From NCBI GenBank assembly GCA_037179385.1, contig CM074179.1, positions 67,661,806 to 67,725,805 of the forward strand: a DNA stretch of 64,000 nucleotides. Direction: 5' to 3'. The notes beneath the pieces were generated by a model. It saw only the letters and a list, made by a program, of their open reading frames with translations. It did not search any database and was not told the DNA's origin. This document shows positions 23,776 to 35,600 of the stretch, piece after piece (positions within the stretch are counted from its first letter, which is position 1; each line of letters begins with the position of its first letter). This DNA is from Holothuria scabra (lineage: Eukaryota > Echinodermata > Holothuroidea > Aspidochirotida > Holothuriidae). A program made the position numbers and the translations under genes.

Positions 23776-23880
23776 CTCAAACTCCCCTTGAAACCCCCTC
23801 TCCCCCTTTCAAGGTTGTGCCTTAGCTGATAGTTAAAAGGTTGTAACCAACATTGAAGGCGGGGGGGGGGGGGGTCAAGG
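23776..23880 (+). repeat. dispersed repeat, copy 2 (pair with 22108-22205)
   Basis: A direct-orientation copy ending in a G-run; see the first copy for shared words. Confidence 0.6.
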
Positions 23881-24236
23881 TGATTTCTTTCATTTATTTT
23901 GGTCGGGGAGTGTTGTTCAAACACACTTTAAAAATAGTTAATCGACCTGTCGAGCAAACTATCTTCCCCGTCAAATGTTTACAACACTCATAACTGGTTT
24001 CAGTTTGACAAAAGTGGATTGTGCTAGGTTCTTCTACTTTATCCGTAATGCTGTACCTCCATGGCCCAACTAAGTATCTGATTTGATAAATGAAGTGGTA
24101 GTTTTTGATACTTTTTGCAAAATTTAAAACGATTTACATTTAGCTTCACCCGAACATCTGTTGAGTTGATAATTATTAATTGTTATGCCTATATATTTAG
24201 AGGTATATCAAACATTTGTTTTCTTCCTTTATCAAG

Positions 24237-24299
24237 AGAGTAGACTGGACTAGAATAAAAAACCCTGGAGATGACGAAACCCAACCTGATGAAGGTTAC
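24237..24299 (+). CDS. putative 21-codon phase-0 exon with RVDW start
   Basis: The acceptor TTTTCTTCCTTTATCAAG ends at 24236 and the donor GTGTAAGT starts at 24300. The exon encodes RVDWTRIKNPGDDETQPDEG plus Y, phase 0 on both sides. It begins like the exon at 27616 (RADWDKAKF), suggesting an internally repeated short exon. The alternative donor GTAAGT at 24302 would break the phase pattern. Confidence 0.4.
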
Positions 24300-25049
24300 G
24301 TGTAAGTAAAACATTGTAAGACCTTTTTGTAACAATTATAATCAAACGGTTTGAACCAGACGGTTAGACAATGATGCGTTAACCTCAACAAAGAAACAAG
24401 AAACAAATGGGCTATGCAAAGTGCAATCTCCTACATATGATGTTAAGATACTAATATACAATTGCACAAAGTAAAGTGAAGGGGAAGAAATACCTTAACA
24501 ATGGAGATTTCCTCCATATGGATTAATGTTTTAGACCTTCGTCTTTACTAAAGAACATTTTTTTTTGGTAATTTTGTTAAAAAGACAGAAAGAGTTTCTG
24601 GTCAAACACTGGAACTTAAAACATTTTCTCTGAAAGTTAAATATAAATAAGAATAAAAAAGTAGTCGATTTTTTCACCTGTTACCCCTACCCTTTTGAAA
24701 ACACCTAGGTGACTCCTTAAATAGTCTGGCAACAGAGGAGAACATAATTTGCCGAATGTGGACAGATTTTTCACTCTAGTCGTGACTCTAGTCACTCTAG
24801 TTGTTACTATTTGAGACAATAAAACGTCCTAAGCTCTACCTAAGGCCTCCTCAAGGTCAGTGGAAATGCAGTCACCTCAATTAGGAGTAGGGTAGTAGAC
24901 TATTCTGTTTCATGATTGACTCTTGAGGTTGAAGAGAAATGACTAGGATTAACAGCTTGCTTTAGTACATACGTACGAAGCCTTTAAGGTGTCATGCAGA
25001 TGTTGAGATATTATGTGACTTTCTAGACTTTTTGTCAGTAAAATATTTA

Positions 25050-25975
25050 GATATTGACATCCGAGACCTTTTCATCTCAATATTTTAGCTTAAAATATTG
25101 ACATATTTAATTACATGATCTCAATATTCTAATATCTTCACTGAAAGATATTACGATATTAACATACAGGATTTCAATATCTTAATATCTTCCCTGAAAG
25201 ATATTAAGATATTGACATCAGAGATCTTTTTGGTCTCAATATTTTAGCGGAAAATATCGAAATATTACATTACAGCATCTCAATATCTTAATATCTTTAC
25301 TGAAACATATTAAGATATTGACATCCGAGATCTTTTCATCTCATTATTTTATCGTAAAATATTGAAATATTATATTACAGCATCTCAATATCCTAATATC
25401 TTCCCTGAAAGATACCAAGATATTGATATACGAGATCTTTTCATCTCAACATTTTAGCATACAATATTGAAATATTACATTACAGGATCTCAATATCTAA
25501 ATATCTTCACTAAAAGATATTAAGATAAATTGACATCCGAGATCTTTTCATCTTACTGTTTTAGCGTAAAATATTGAAATATTACATTACAGGATCTCAA
25601 TATCTAAATATCTTCACTAAAAGATATTGAGATAAATTGACATCCGAGATCTTTTCATCTTACTGTTTTAGCGAAAAATATTGAAATATTACATTACAGC
25701 ATCTCAATATCTTAATATCTTTACTGAAACATATTAAGATATTGACATCCGAGATCTTTTCATCTCATTATTTTAGCGTAAAATATTGAAATATTACATT
25801 ACAGCATCTCAATATCCTAATATCTTCCCTGAAAGATACTAAGATATTGATATACGAGATCTTTTCATCTCAACATTTTAGAATACAATATTGAAATATT
25901 ACATTACAGGATCTCAATATCTTAATATCTTCAGCGAACGATATTAAGATATTGACATCCAACATCATTTTTTTA
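25050..25975. repeat. 106-bp satellite array with higher-order structure
   Basis: The landmark CCGAGATCTTTTCATCT recurs at about 25071, 25218, 25324, 25430, 25537, 25644, 25749 and 25854, a spacing of 105-107 after the first irregular unit. Each unit contains a strong dyad; at 25175-25214 the arms CAATATCTTAATATCTT and AAGATATTAAGATATTG are perfect over 17 bases with loop CCCTGA. Unit subtypes repeat in the order C', A, B, C, C', A, B, giving a higher-order period of about 425 bases. Confidence 0.9.
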
Positions 25976-26027
25976 GCGTCTTTCAAGATATCCCAAAACG
26001 CGTCCAACTCTTGTCTGCAAGTTAATA

Positions 26028-26030
<3 letters not shown>

Positions 26031-26107
<77 letters not shown>

Positions 26108-26112
26108 TATAG
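26031..26112. repeat. (TA)n microsatellite
   Basis: A TA run just after the satellite array. Confidence 0.95.
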
Positions 26113-27615
26113 TTACTATAAACCAGAGAACTTCGAAATTTTAAATCTAAGTATTCCTTCATCCTGCTCTCATTATTTTTTACTATAAAATTGGTAAAAC
26201 CCTTGCAAATTTTTCAAAAGTGTGTTACTTTGGTGGGAAGGAACCTAGTGAAACCTGTTCATTATGTATGTGTTCCAAAGACACCCCTCATCTTTTCATG
26301 AAACTTCCACAGAAATTTACATTAAAGACAAAACCAACTCATGGAAACTTTCAGTTTCATAGCTTGGCCTATTTAATAGTTATGGTCCTTTTAAAAAGTA
26401 TTGCGCAATATGGTGTTCTTTCAGGTGAGAGCTGCCATTGCCATTTTGCATGATTTTGCAGGCCCATTACAATTCACAGGAATCAGAAAAAACTGAAAAT
26501 TTGTATGCCTATAGTGAGTTATAGCCATATTATGTAATGTAAAAACTGAAGTAAAGGCCATAATTCTGAAAAGGCAAGTCTTCAAAAAAGCAGTTTTACT
26601 TTCCGAAAGTCATTTATTTTCAAACTTTGGGCCCATCTGGCCCTTGACCAAGTGGTCCAAGGCCCTCATAATTTTGCTCAGCATTATTTGGTTACAGGGA
26701 CATAAGCAGTGGGCAAGCATTACCAAAAACGTTCTTCAAAGACTGGGTTGATAGGGTCCGAAATTGGTCCCATGGGAAATATGGGGAGAATGGGCCTCGA
26801 ACAAGGAGATTGTTGACCCTTTGAGCAATGATCAACAGGTTTTACTTTTTCAGTGGGGAAAGATATACATTTGCTCTTAATATTTTCAAGAAGCAAGGTA
26901 ATTTTTAAATCTCCTTCATGGTTAGCAGAGAGGAAGAAGGGGCATAATAAACATACAAGTAAGAAAGAAAACCATGAAATCTAATGCACATTTGCCACCT
27001 TTAAAATAAAATTTGTGTAAAAAAATTTGCGTATTTTAGGTACTAAAGATGAAAACAAAAATCAGTATCAGTAAGGGAGGGAATATGACTCAATGGCCAT
27101 GCCCTAAATACGCCACTGATAATTATAATATAAGTTTAACCATTGAAAATGCACTGGTGAATTACCGAATATATAGGTGCTGGTGTAATTCAAATCTAAA
27201 CTTTATTTTTATTGATTAGCTTTAGCTACATCATTGCAATTCATTTTCTTTCCGTAGGTGCTTGACAAATTCACTTCACATTGCCCGAAATTTCACGAAA
27301 AATTGTGGTTGGGGTCTGCAGCCCCAGCCCTCGCCTCCTACGCCTCTGATTAGTCTGAAAGAATCAGGAGACATTAACGGAAACAATCCGTGACCAGGAG
27401 GCATGTTTTTAGGCCGAGGGAAATTGGTAGTTTATTTGTTCGTTTGTTACAGGTTAACAAAAATCAATGTAAGTCGTATTTTAATGGATACAGGTGTTCC
27501 ACATTGGATTTTCTGTTGGAACTGGTGTTTATTATTAAGGACCAGCGCCAAAAATCCTTCCTGTTATGGTTAATCTAAATTAAGTTATGCCGCTCAATAT
27601 TTCTGTATCTTTTAG
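26113..27615. other. no gene recognised
   Basis: No recognisable domain, RNA gene or repeat. The 77-codon open frame at 26220-26453 shows no family resemblance and no convincing splice or start context. Confidence 0.4.
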
Positions 27616-27669
27616 AGAGCAGACTGGGATAAAGCAAAATTTAAAACAGAAGAAGACCATAAACGTGAG
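27616..27669 (+). CDS. putative 18-codon phase-0 exon with RADW start and GC donor
   Basis: The acceptor TGTATCTTTTAG ends at 27615. The exon encodes RADWDKAKFKTEEDHKRE and is followed by GAG then GCAAGT, a good match to the rare GC-AG donor consensus. It is phase 0 at both borders. It resembles the start of the 24237-24299 exon (RVDWTRIKN). Confidence 0.38.
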
Positions 27670-28171
27670 GCAAGTAAAACATTTGGCCTTAGAAAATAAA
27701 TTGCATCAATTAAGACAAAAGTATGCATACAACGCAAATTGTTTTCACTTAAGGCATTTACTTTAACCAGGTATATAAAACGCATTTTTTTCGAAATCAA
27801 GTTATGCAAAAGGAGGAGTTTGAAACATCATTTAACAAGTGCAGACGCTTAGACAGGATTGTGTCATGGGTGGGTTGTCATGGGGTGTGGGTCACAACAT
27901 GAAGGAAAAGACTAAGGATTGGAAGAAAAACCGCCATTTTAGGTTTTGTTTGCATTGCAACGTTAAGTCATGGGGGGGGGGGTGGTTCTAACCCCGAACA
28001 CACCCCCTCTCCCTTGGCTACGCCACTGAACAAGTGATGAATTGTACAAGGTTTTGTTTTAAAACCGTTAGTGGAAAATTTTCAATCACATAACGTACAT
28101 CTAGCCTTGTTTTCATGTAGTTTAAAGTTTTGAAATAATATATATTAACTTCTTATTATTAATGGAGTAAT

Positions 28172-28310
28172 AATTGAGAACTTAACCCCACAGCACGTAG
28201 AATAAGTTGACCGCGCTCTATCACAAGGGCCTCAACGGCTCAGTGGTCAAAGCTTCCTCAATGTAAGCGGTGATACCTGGTTCGTATCCTTGCTTTGAAA
28301 CACTCTGACG
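28172..28310 (+). repeat. interspersed repeat containing a tRNA-like sequence (copy 2, diverged)
   Basis: GAACTTAACCCCACAG, GTTGACCGCGCTCTATCACA and GCCTCAACGGCTCAGTGGTC match the copy at 42128-42290. The tRNA-like part (28229-28300) keeps the A-box, but its anticodon stem and acceptor 3' side are degenerate. Confidence 0.65.
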
Positions 28311-28806
28311 TCAGCAGTTACGGCTTATACCGATGGTAGTACGAGTCGAAATGCGGTTCTGCTGGCTATGCACGTGCATGGTTGCCACCTTTGTTATCAT
28401 CAGGTAAATTGCCTTACAAAGTATATAATACAGGCTTATAGCAGTGTCGTGAAAATTTCACAACGATTATGATTCGACACAGTCCTATCGATCATGTAGT
28501 CATCTCCAGTTTCTTTTGGCAGCTTTCGCTGAGAAGGAGACACCTCTCCCTTGTTCGAAATCGCGTTATATTACTCACCCTACCGTGCTTGATACAATAC
28601 GATGATTTTAGATTTCGTTTAAGACAGCTGTACTACAGGAATTAGTCTAGGCTACTTATTTTAAGGGTTACTACTTCACAGTTGTCCAGTAAAAAAAGGG
28701 GATATCAGTTGGATCAAAATCAAGTCTAACCAAGTCATTACATAGTTCCATTCATTATAAGACTATGCATTTAACAAATGCATCCTACACTGTACTGTTT
28801 TACCGG

Positions 28807-29613
28807 CAGCTCAGGGCATTGGGAGTAGATGAACTAGGCTCCAATAACGAAGTATATCAGCATGAAACGAGTCACCTGGGATGTTCATATATGTGAGTCA
28901 TCCGTTGCTAGTAGGTCTGGTGGCCATTTTTCAAATGGCGGCCATTTGTCATATGGAAAACAGTTAAATTTCCTATCAAATGATACCATATATGATGGAT
29001 ATTGTGCTGAATTAAATAACATTTTGGGGCAAAAAGAGTAATTTGTTGCAAATTTTTCCCAAAATTTAATTACATTAATTTACATATTTCTTCAAATTTT
29101 CTACAAATCTTAATATAATATATTGAAACTTTTTAAAAATGTTTCCTATTCATAGGTACTATTGTGTCATAATGACAAGGTTATTGCTTTTTAGAAACGA
29201 AAGTTACAGTCTTTCAAAGTAAACAATTTTAAATTTCAGGAAATACAACTTTGTACCTAAAACAGTACTTCGCCCTGTTTTCACTTCGCATCAGCTCAAA
29301 TAGTACAACTCATTAGGCCAAAATAAAGCCAATAATGTACACTTTGGGTTTTAAACATAACATTCAGGACGGTGATTACAAGTTTACATACTTGTGTTGA
29401 TTTTCACACATCTTGTATCAAATCCAAGATCGCCACCATCGGTCAATGCACTTTTGGCCCATTTTTATTGAATTCCAGCATTTAATGCTAATTTTCGATT
29501 AGAACAACTGGTGAACGGCACACTCACCTATCTGAACATCCCAGGTGACTGGCTTCATGCTGATGTACTTCGTTATTGGTACCTAGTTCATCTACCCACA
29601 AGGCCCTGGGCTG
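28807..29613. mobile_element. foldback-type element with ~92-bp inverted repeats
   Basis: 28807-28898 and the reverse complement of 29522-29613 agree at roughly 80 of 92 positions, sharing GTAGATGAACTAGG, CCAATAACGAAGTA, ATCAGCATGAA and AGTCACCTGGGATGTTCA. About 620 bases lie between. No transposase is encoded. It could be a MITE or foldback transposon, or two opposite insertions of one repeat; outer boundaries and target duplications are unclear. Confidence 0.6.
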
Positions 29614-29619
29614 GCGGTC

Positions 29620-32600
29620 TATGTTCTGCCTTGTATGTTGTTTCAGTAATCTCGCTAGATGTGACATCTCAGACCAGAGCAACATGTACAGGCTTATGGA
29701 TGCAATTGCTCAGAACTTTTTGTTTAAGCAGGTTGTGCTATTTGTGACGTTACGGACAGAACAGATGACTCCGTAACCGACAGTGTGATAAGGTTCTGAA
29801 AGGTTCTTCTACGCTGCAGAAAGGTGGCAAAATGTGGAACGTAAACAAGGAAATTGAAAAAATCAGGTTTTTCAACTCCTTACCATAGGGATCGTAAACT
29901 AAACAAGAACGATAAGAAAAGCAAAGAAAAGAAAAGAAAAAGTGATCAACCGTGGGTGAGAATTGGCTGGGAGGTAATTGTTGTTAAAGCATAAAAAGTG
30001 TGGACTTTTCACAAAGAAAGCAGGCCTAAGTTTTCCTCATGTCCTTTAGTCGGGTATTTATTGCGCAGTACTTACAAGTTGCTCCAAAGTAGAGGCCATT
30101 TCAGTATAAAATTTTTTCAGTGTAGCGAAACGTAACGTTGAGCTTCGTATTCTTGTTTACTTACCTCTGTGTTCGATTTTGAAATGATTGCATGATTATG
30201 CAGAATTCCAAATGGGGCGGGGCTAAATCGTGATATTCAGGGGGCCAAAGTCTCTCATTACAAACTGAAATCTTCTGGAAATATTCCCCTTTCTAAGGTA
30301 AACTTGAACAAATTGACAACCAACAGTCTATCGGTAGTTCTCCTCCACATTCAAGTTAAGTGGAGTAGGTGAATTGCATTATAAAACAGTGGATCGAACA
30401 GCACAAGCTGCTTGAACTTAATACGAGTATCTGCGGAGCGCTATTTCTTAGCATGTTTCATTATTACAGCAAGCTTCTTTCACGACTAAAGTTTTGCTTT
30501 TTAAACGAAAGCATACTGCAATTGCAGTATAAGGACGAAAGTGATTTTAACATATTGAGCGACGTAAATTACGCCACGAATAAACCTGCCGGGCTCTGAA
30601 AGTCGGCCACGTTGGCCGGCTCGAGGAGTTAAATATCAGTGACATTTCCTCCAATCCACTGACTACTCAAGTCGCCCATTCGAAGGCATGTTATGACAAC
30701 GATGAAAACGACGAACTTCATGTGACATCATGATCATCGTAACTCTCGTTTTTGTAAGTCAACACATGAAGCGTGGGTAGAGCTCTGTCTTCAAAAGCTT
30801 TTATGACCCTCATTTTCACAATTTTGAAACTCTTCGGTGAAGGTGCCAGATTAGGATACGACTACATGCTCTGTTTACTTACACAGGTGAAGAAACTAGT
30901 AATTGTCGTTGGTAGTTTTTTCCACAAATTGGTAAAGCAACTTTTCATACAACCCTTTGCTCCCATCAATCAACTTCTCGCACAGAGAGAAGGCATTATT
31001 AAAAATTTCAGGAAATATCGTGCTTATTCGTGTAAATTTCGAATGGAGTCTTAATAACATGGCATTTTAAAGTGTGGGGGTACCACACAGGCATTGAAAT
31101 ATCAACCGCGTGGCATGGTAAAGACTTAACGGTTGTAATGGCGGGAGAGGGTGGCCAACCATTGTCTTCCGATACTCTGCTATACACTGTGCATCTCAGT
31201 TGGTAGATTAGCATGGCATAAAAAGCACGCTTACAATATACGTATAGTTAACAATGGAAACCACTGTTTGCGAATGATGAATTGTGACACGATAACAAAA
31301 AACAGCTAATGATGAAGCCCAGACGTTCTGGGTGTAAACTGCACTGTAGCTAAGCCGGCGAATAGTTAAGGATCGCCAAAATTAGCGCGGAAACATACAA
31401 CATTGTGGAAAACATGGGGGCATGGTTTGGAGTGATTGCACCTTTGAAGTTCTGGAAGTAAAACAAGTTCAAAAAGAATTTACACGAATCCACTTCGGCA
31501 AAACCATGCCTGCGTTCCTTCCAGGGGAGGAAGTAACGCAATACAAGTAGGCTTACAAAAATAAACAATAAAATATAATATCGGTTCCACGTTTGCCGGA
31601 GTTGCCCTTTTCCATCATATTTCAAGAATATACAAAAGTTATAAGAAGTGAATCACCTAATATACCTTCCTCGAGCCACCTGACCAAATAAATTCACAAT
31701 AAACACATTTTGGAAGCCCAAGAATCTTATCCTGGATTAATCAAAAGTTCCTCACACAGGCGCGCAGCCAGGATTATTTCATGGGAAGAGCTTTGAAAAT
31801 ACAATGGGTAAAAATAGGTCCCCACGTGCAGAACCTTACTCTGAATCCAGATATGGATTGTTCTATGGCTAAATATGACCTTGAAATGACAATTTCAAGC
31901 CAGATATGCAACCCGATAAATGTGCCTTGATACATTCTTTCAAGTTTAAAATGGTCATACAAAGCCAGATATGACGTGATGAATTGCCAGTCCAGATACG
32001 TTAAAACAGATTTAAATGGCCATATCATGCTAGATATAACTTGATGAGATGCTAGTCCAAATATGTAAATACAAACATATTTGGACATATCAAACCGCAT
32101 ATAACTCAATTCAACATTGTTAGCGCAGATATGCAAATAAAGTTATTATCTGGCCATACGTGGCTCAGATCTGGTTCTGACTTAGATCCAGGTAGTAACA
32201 GCCCAATTTTATTTGGCACAAAAATAAATTCCATATGTACGTTACAAATGGCCCAGATATAAAATCCATATCCAGGTCACATATAGAATTTCATATCGCG
32301 TCTATATATGGACTTGGTGTAAGGAGAATGGTGCAGTAGTTGTACTTCAAACGAAATAAATGTATAATAAACACGTGCTACCTTGCCACTCTTTGGATAA
32401 TTGGGGTACCCCGGCAATCCAATAAGTCTAAGTCCGAGTTTCTCCTCTTTCATCTTTAACTTCCTAACAGCTCTGCCAAACATATTTACTCCAAGAAATC
32501 ATTTAATGCAACCAGCTGCGTAGCCATGATATTGAGGGATTTGAGTCCTCTCTATGACTTTAGCTTTGAAGAAAATAATTGCAGAAAACGGCGTAAAGTA

Positions 32601-35600
32601 TCGCGATGATTTTTTTTACGTTTGGGGCACATTGTTGTACCATTGAACATTATTTAGCAGAGTGACCTTAATAAGGCACTTTCATGATTGATGAAGCCAA
32701 TTTCAACAAATTGTTTGTCGTAGTTTTTTGTGTATACCAACGGATACTATTGTCGTGTGCGACAATACTCAGACTGTGTACTACCTAAAACGCATTTAAC
32801 ATTGTTATATGTAATGCTATGCTACATGCGCACTCGACGGCAGGTCTCGAAAGTCCCGGCCAGTCGACGGTCCACCCATTACACGGACACAAGTTAGATA
32901 CAAAAATCGTATTATCAGCACAATGTATGACGGCCACGCCATAATTCAGTTGGCATCGCGCTTGTTAGCTACCTATAAATATACTTTTTCAACGGACAAA
33001 ATTTACGTAACCAGTTCGTGCATTTCTTCGTACGCATAAATTGTTTGTCACACCATAAACACCAGGCTATTTGCATAGGTTTCCTTAATTGCGGCCCTTG
33101 GAGTGACATCACCACTTCTGTTCATACTATCAATGTATCCAATCGGAAGAGTTACGCTTTCTTTAACAACAATGGCATATCATTTTAGCACGGCGACTTA
33201 TAATTTTAGAACAATGACAAATAACTTCAGTACAACGATGAGTGTTTTAGGTAAGGCAGCGTATCACTTTGGCACAGTGAGCAATTTTTGTGCAGTGAAG
33301 ATGATTGGAAAACCTGCATTGGAAAAAGTGTTTACGAAAATCGTGATTCCTATACTAGTATCCATTACTGTGTCTGCGCTGGTATTTTAAAACGTACTTA
33401 ATGTTTTTCCGAAGGTCCTCCCGCCCCCTTTACCATTATTTCCCGTTCAATTTATTGGCACTATGTACCTTGAAATAATTCAGTTTTCTCATGTACTGAA
33501 ATTTGATAATAGTCAGATATCACGGCCACCGCTTGCTGTAGAGAGCTGTGAATGAGAGCGAATGCACAACTATACCCATAATTTCACAAATAAGATTCTT
33601 TTCTTGCTTGAACATATTCTGCTTCAAGAAACAGGGCTTTTCGTGGTAAAATTTGTCAACATACTATAGTGAATTGGCCAATCAGCAAACGCGACGGCCT
33701 TTTGTATGAATTAAGATCCTAGAGTGTGTGTATTACGACAAGGTAATATTTTAGTATGTCATTTATTTATTATTACCCTGCTGAGGTTCAGAGAAAAAAT
33801 AGTAAATTTGTAAGGACAAATTTTGGATGACAAGTTTGCTTCCTGAGGTATTAACGAAATTTTAGTCAAGTGGTATTTGTGCAATGATTGCACGAGTTAA
33901 CGCGCGACTGAAAATGTTTAGCGCCCTCGCAGGTTGTGTCAGTCATCTTCTGTCACTGCACTGTTTGTATTTGTGGGAGTATGATTATTTAAACGTGATA
34001 ACTATCAATATTGCAATGGTGTTCTTAGGCTCTTTTAAATCTGACTTATTCATTTGCAAGTAGCATTCAGTGTCAAAATCTCAATTCGCTGGATAACCTA
34101 ACATTTGACAAAGAAGAAATGTTGAGAAAGCTTACCACCTACTCAGTGGCAAGACGCCATTCGGGTTAGGGAGCGACCGTTCACGGACCAAACGTTCCTG
34201 GTGGTTCCAATGTGTTCACTACATGTCGTGCAGGGCCATCTGTGGGGTCTCATGTTAAGGGGTGTCATAACCAGACATTCCGACTGGCTGGATGTTTTTC
34301 CAACTGAATTTAGGAGCGCTACGAAGCCAGTTTCTGAGAGTATGAAGACACGAAACCATGGAAATCTGGTGAGATAAATCTGAAGTGAAGGAGAAGGTTG
34401 CAGAGTACCTGAACGGAATGCTACTACTGGTTGGCGCACGGCAAAAACAAAATAATGAAAAATCATTACCCTTCAAATGACGGCAAAAAGTATTTTCCAG
34501 GCTTGCATACGCAAGGGCTACACAGGCGTTTTAGCAGGAGCGAGGCAAATTGACGTACAGCATTACAGATTTGAAGCTTGAGGGGATAAAACTTTGAAGA
34601 CAACGCCAGCGGATAGTTACAATTAGTTCGCGGAGCACAGAGAACGTTTGAAAAAAATCACGATCCCTCAGAAAGCTGGAAAAAACATTTTTCAGACTAC
34701 TTTGTTTAAGCCCCCCCTACCCGCCGTAAGGCGAAACTCTAAGGCTGTGTGCATTTGGTGACATACATATTGATGTCTGCTTGAAACAAAGGCGAGAAGT
34801 AAGTTGGACGAGCAAAAGTACAATAATAAAAGCCTTCGCCACCTTCCTTTTATATTCGCAATTCTTATAATCACCCTATATTTAACTGATACATAAATCT
34901 TCACTTTTTTAATTGAGAGGGATTATAACGAAAGATTGGCTATGGCTAAAAAGAAAGGGTACCTATAGGTGTTCTGGTCGACACAAATTGCTTTTTATCA
35001 TCTTATTGCATTTTGACGGCAGGAAAGTCAAGAATATCAACAGTGAGCTTTGTGGGCCGAGGTTTTTCCTGCAGAAAATAGCTAATCATTGCCTTGAAAA
35101 TAAGCAGAAGTAAAGATATTTGAAACTTAAGATTCACGACCTCTTAGAATTCCCGAAACAACGTTTTCCATACTCATTAGTAACTGAAAAAATTGCAATA
35201 TGATCAAAAAATTATCATATGAATTGTAACACTAAGTATTTTTCACCATTGAGTACCATTGAGGGTTTAACTCATTTGAAAGAACTAAAAACATCTTTGA
35301 ATTCAGCTGGTGAAGCAGTGCAGCGGCAGATACTGGTTCTTAAGATCGTGTACTCCATGAACCTAAACAACCAGAAAGACTTAATAAACAGTCTTTAAAG
35401 TCTGTCAGACGACCAATAAAGGGATCATATGTGTGTTCCGCCAACTTTGCGCATCCCTAATGCATGTGTACACATAAAGTTTCCACAGATATGATCTGAT
35501 AGATCGCTGTGTTTGGGAGCGGTCAATAAGAGGGGACACGCTCCTTGGACACCTTTCCCACTGGAAAATTTGGTTTTCGAAAAAAGTTAAAAAATGCAAA

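Noticed and set aside
25050..25975. CRISPR-like array
   Set aside because: Units are contiguous with no spacers, contain internal dyads and sit in animal DNA; this is a satellite.
31774..32136. 120-codon minus-strand frame
   Set aside because: Coincides with the degenerate AGATATG repeat; no family resemblance.
33103..33390. 95-codon frame with repeated F-S/R-T phrases and a hydrophobic end
   Set aside because: No splice or start support and no domain; the internal similarity is weak and could be chance.
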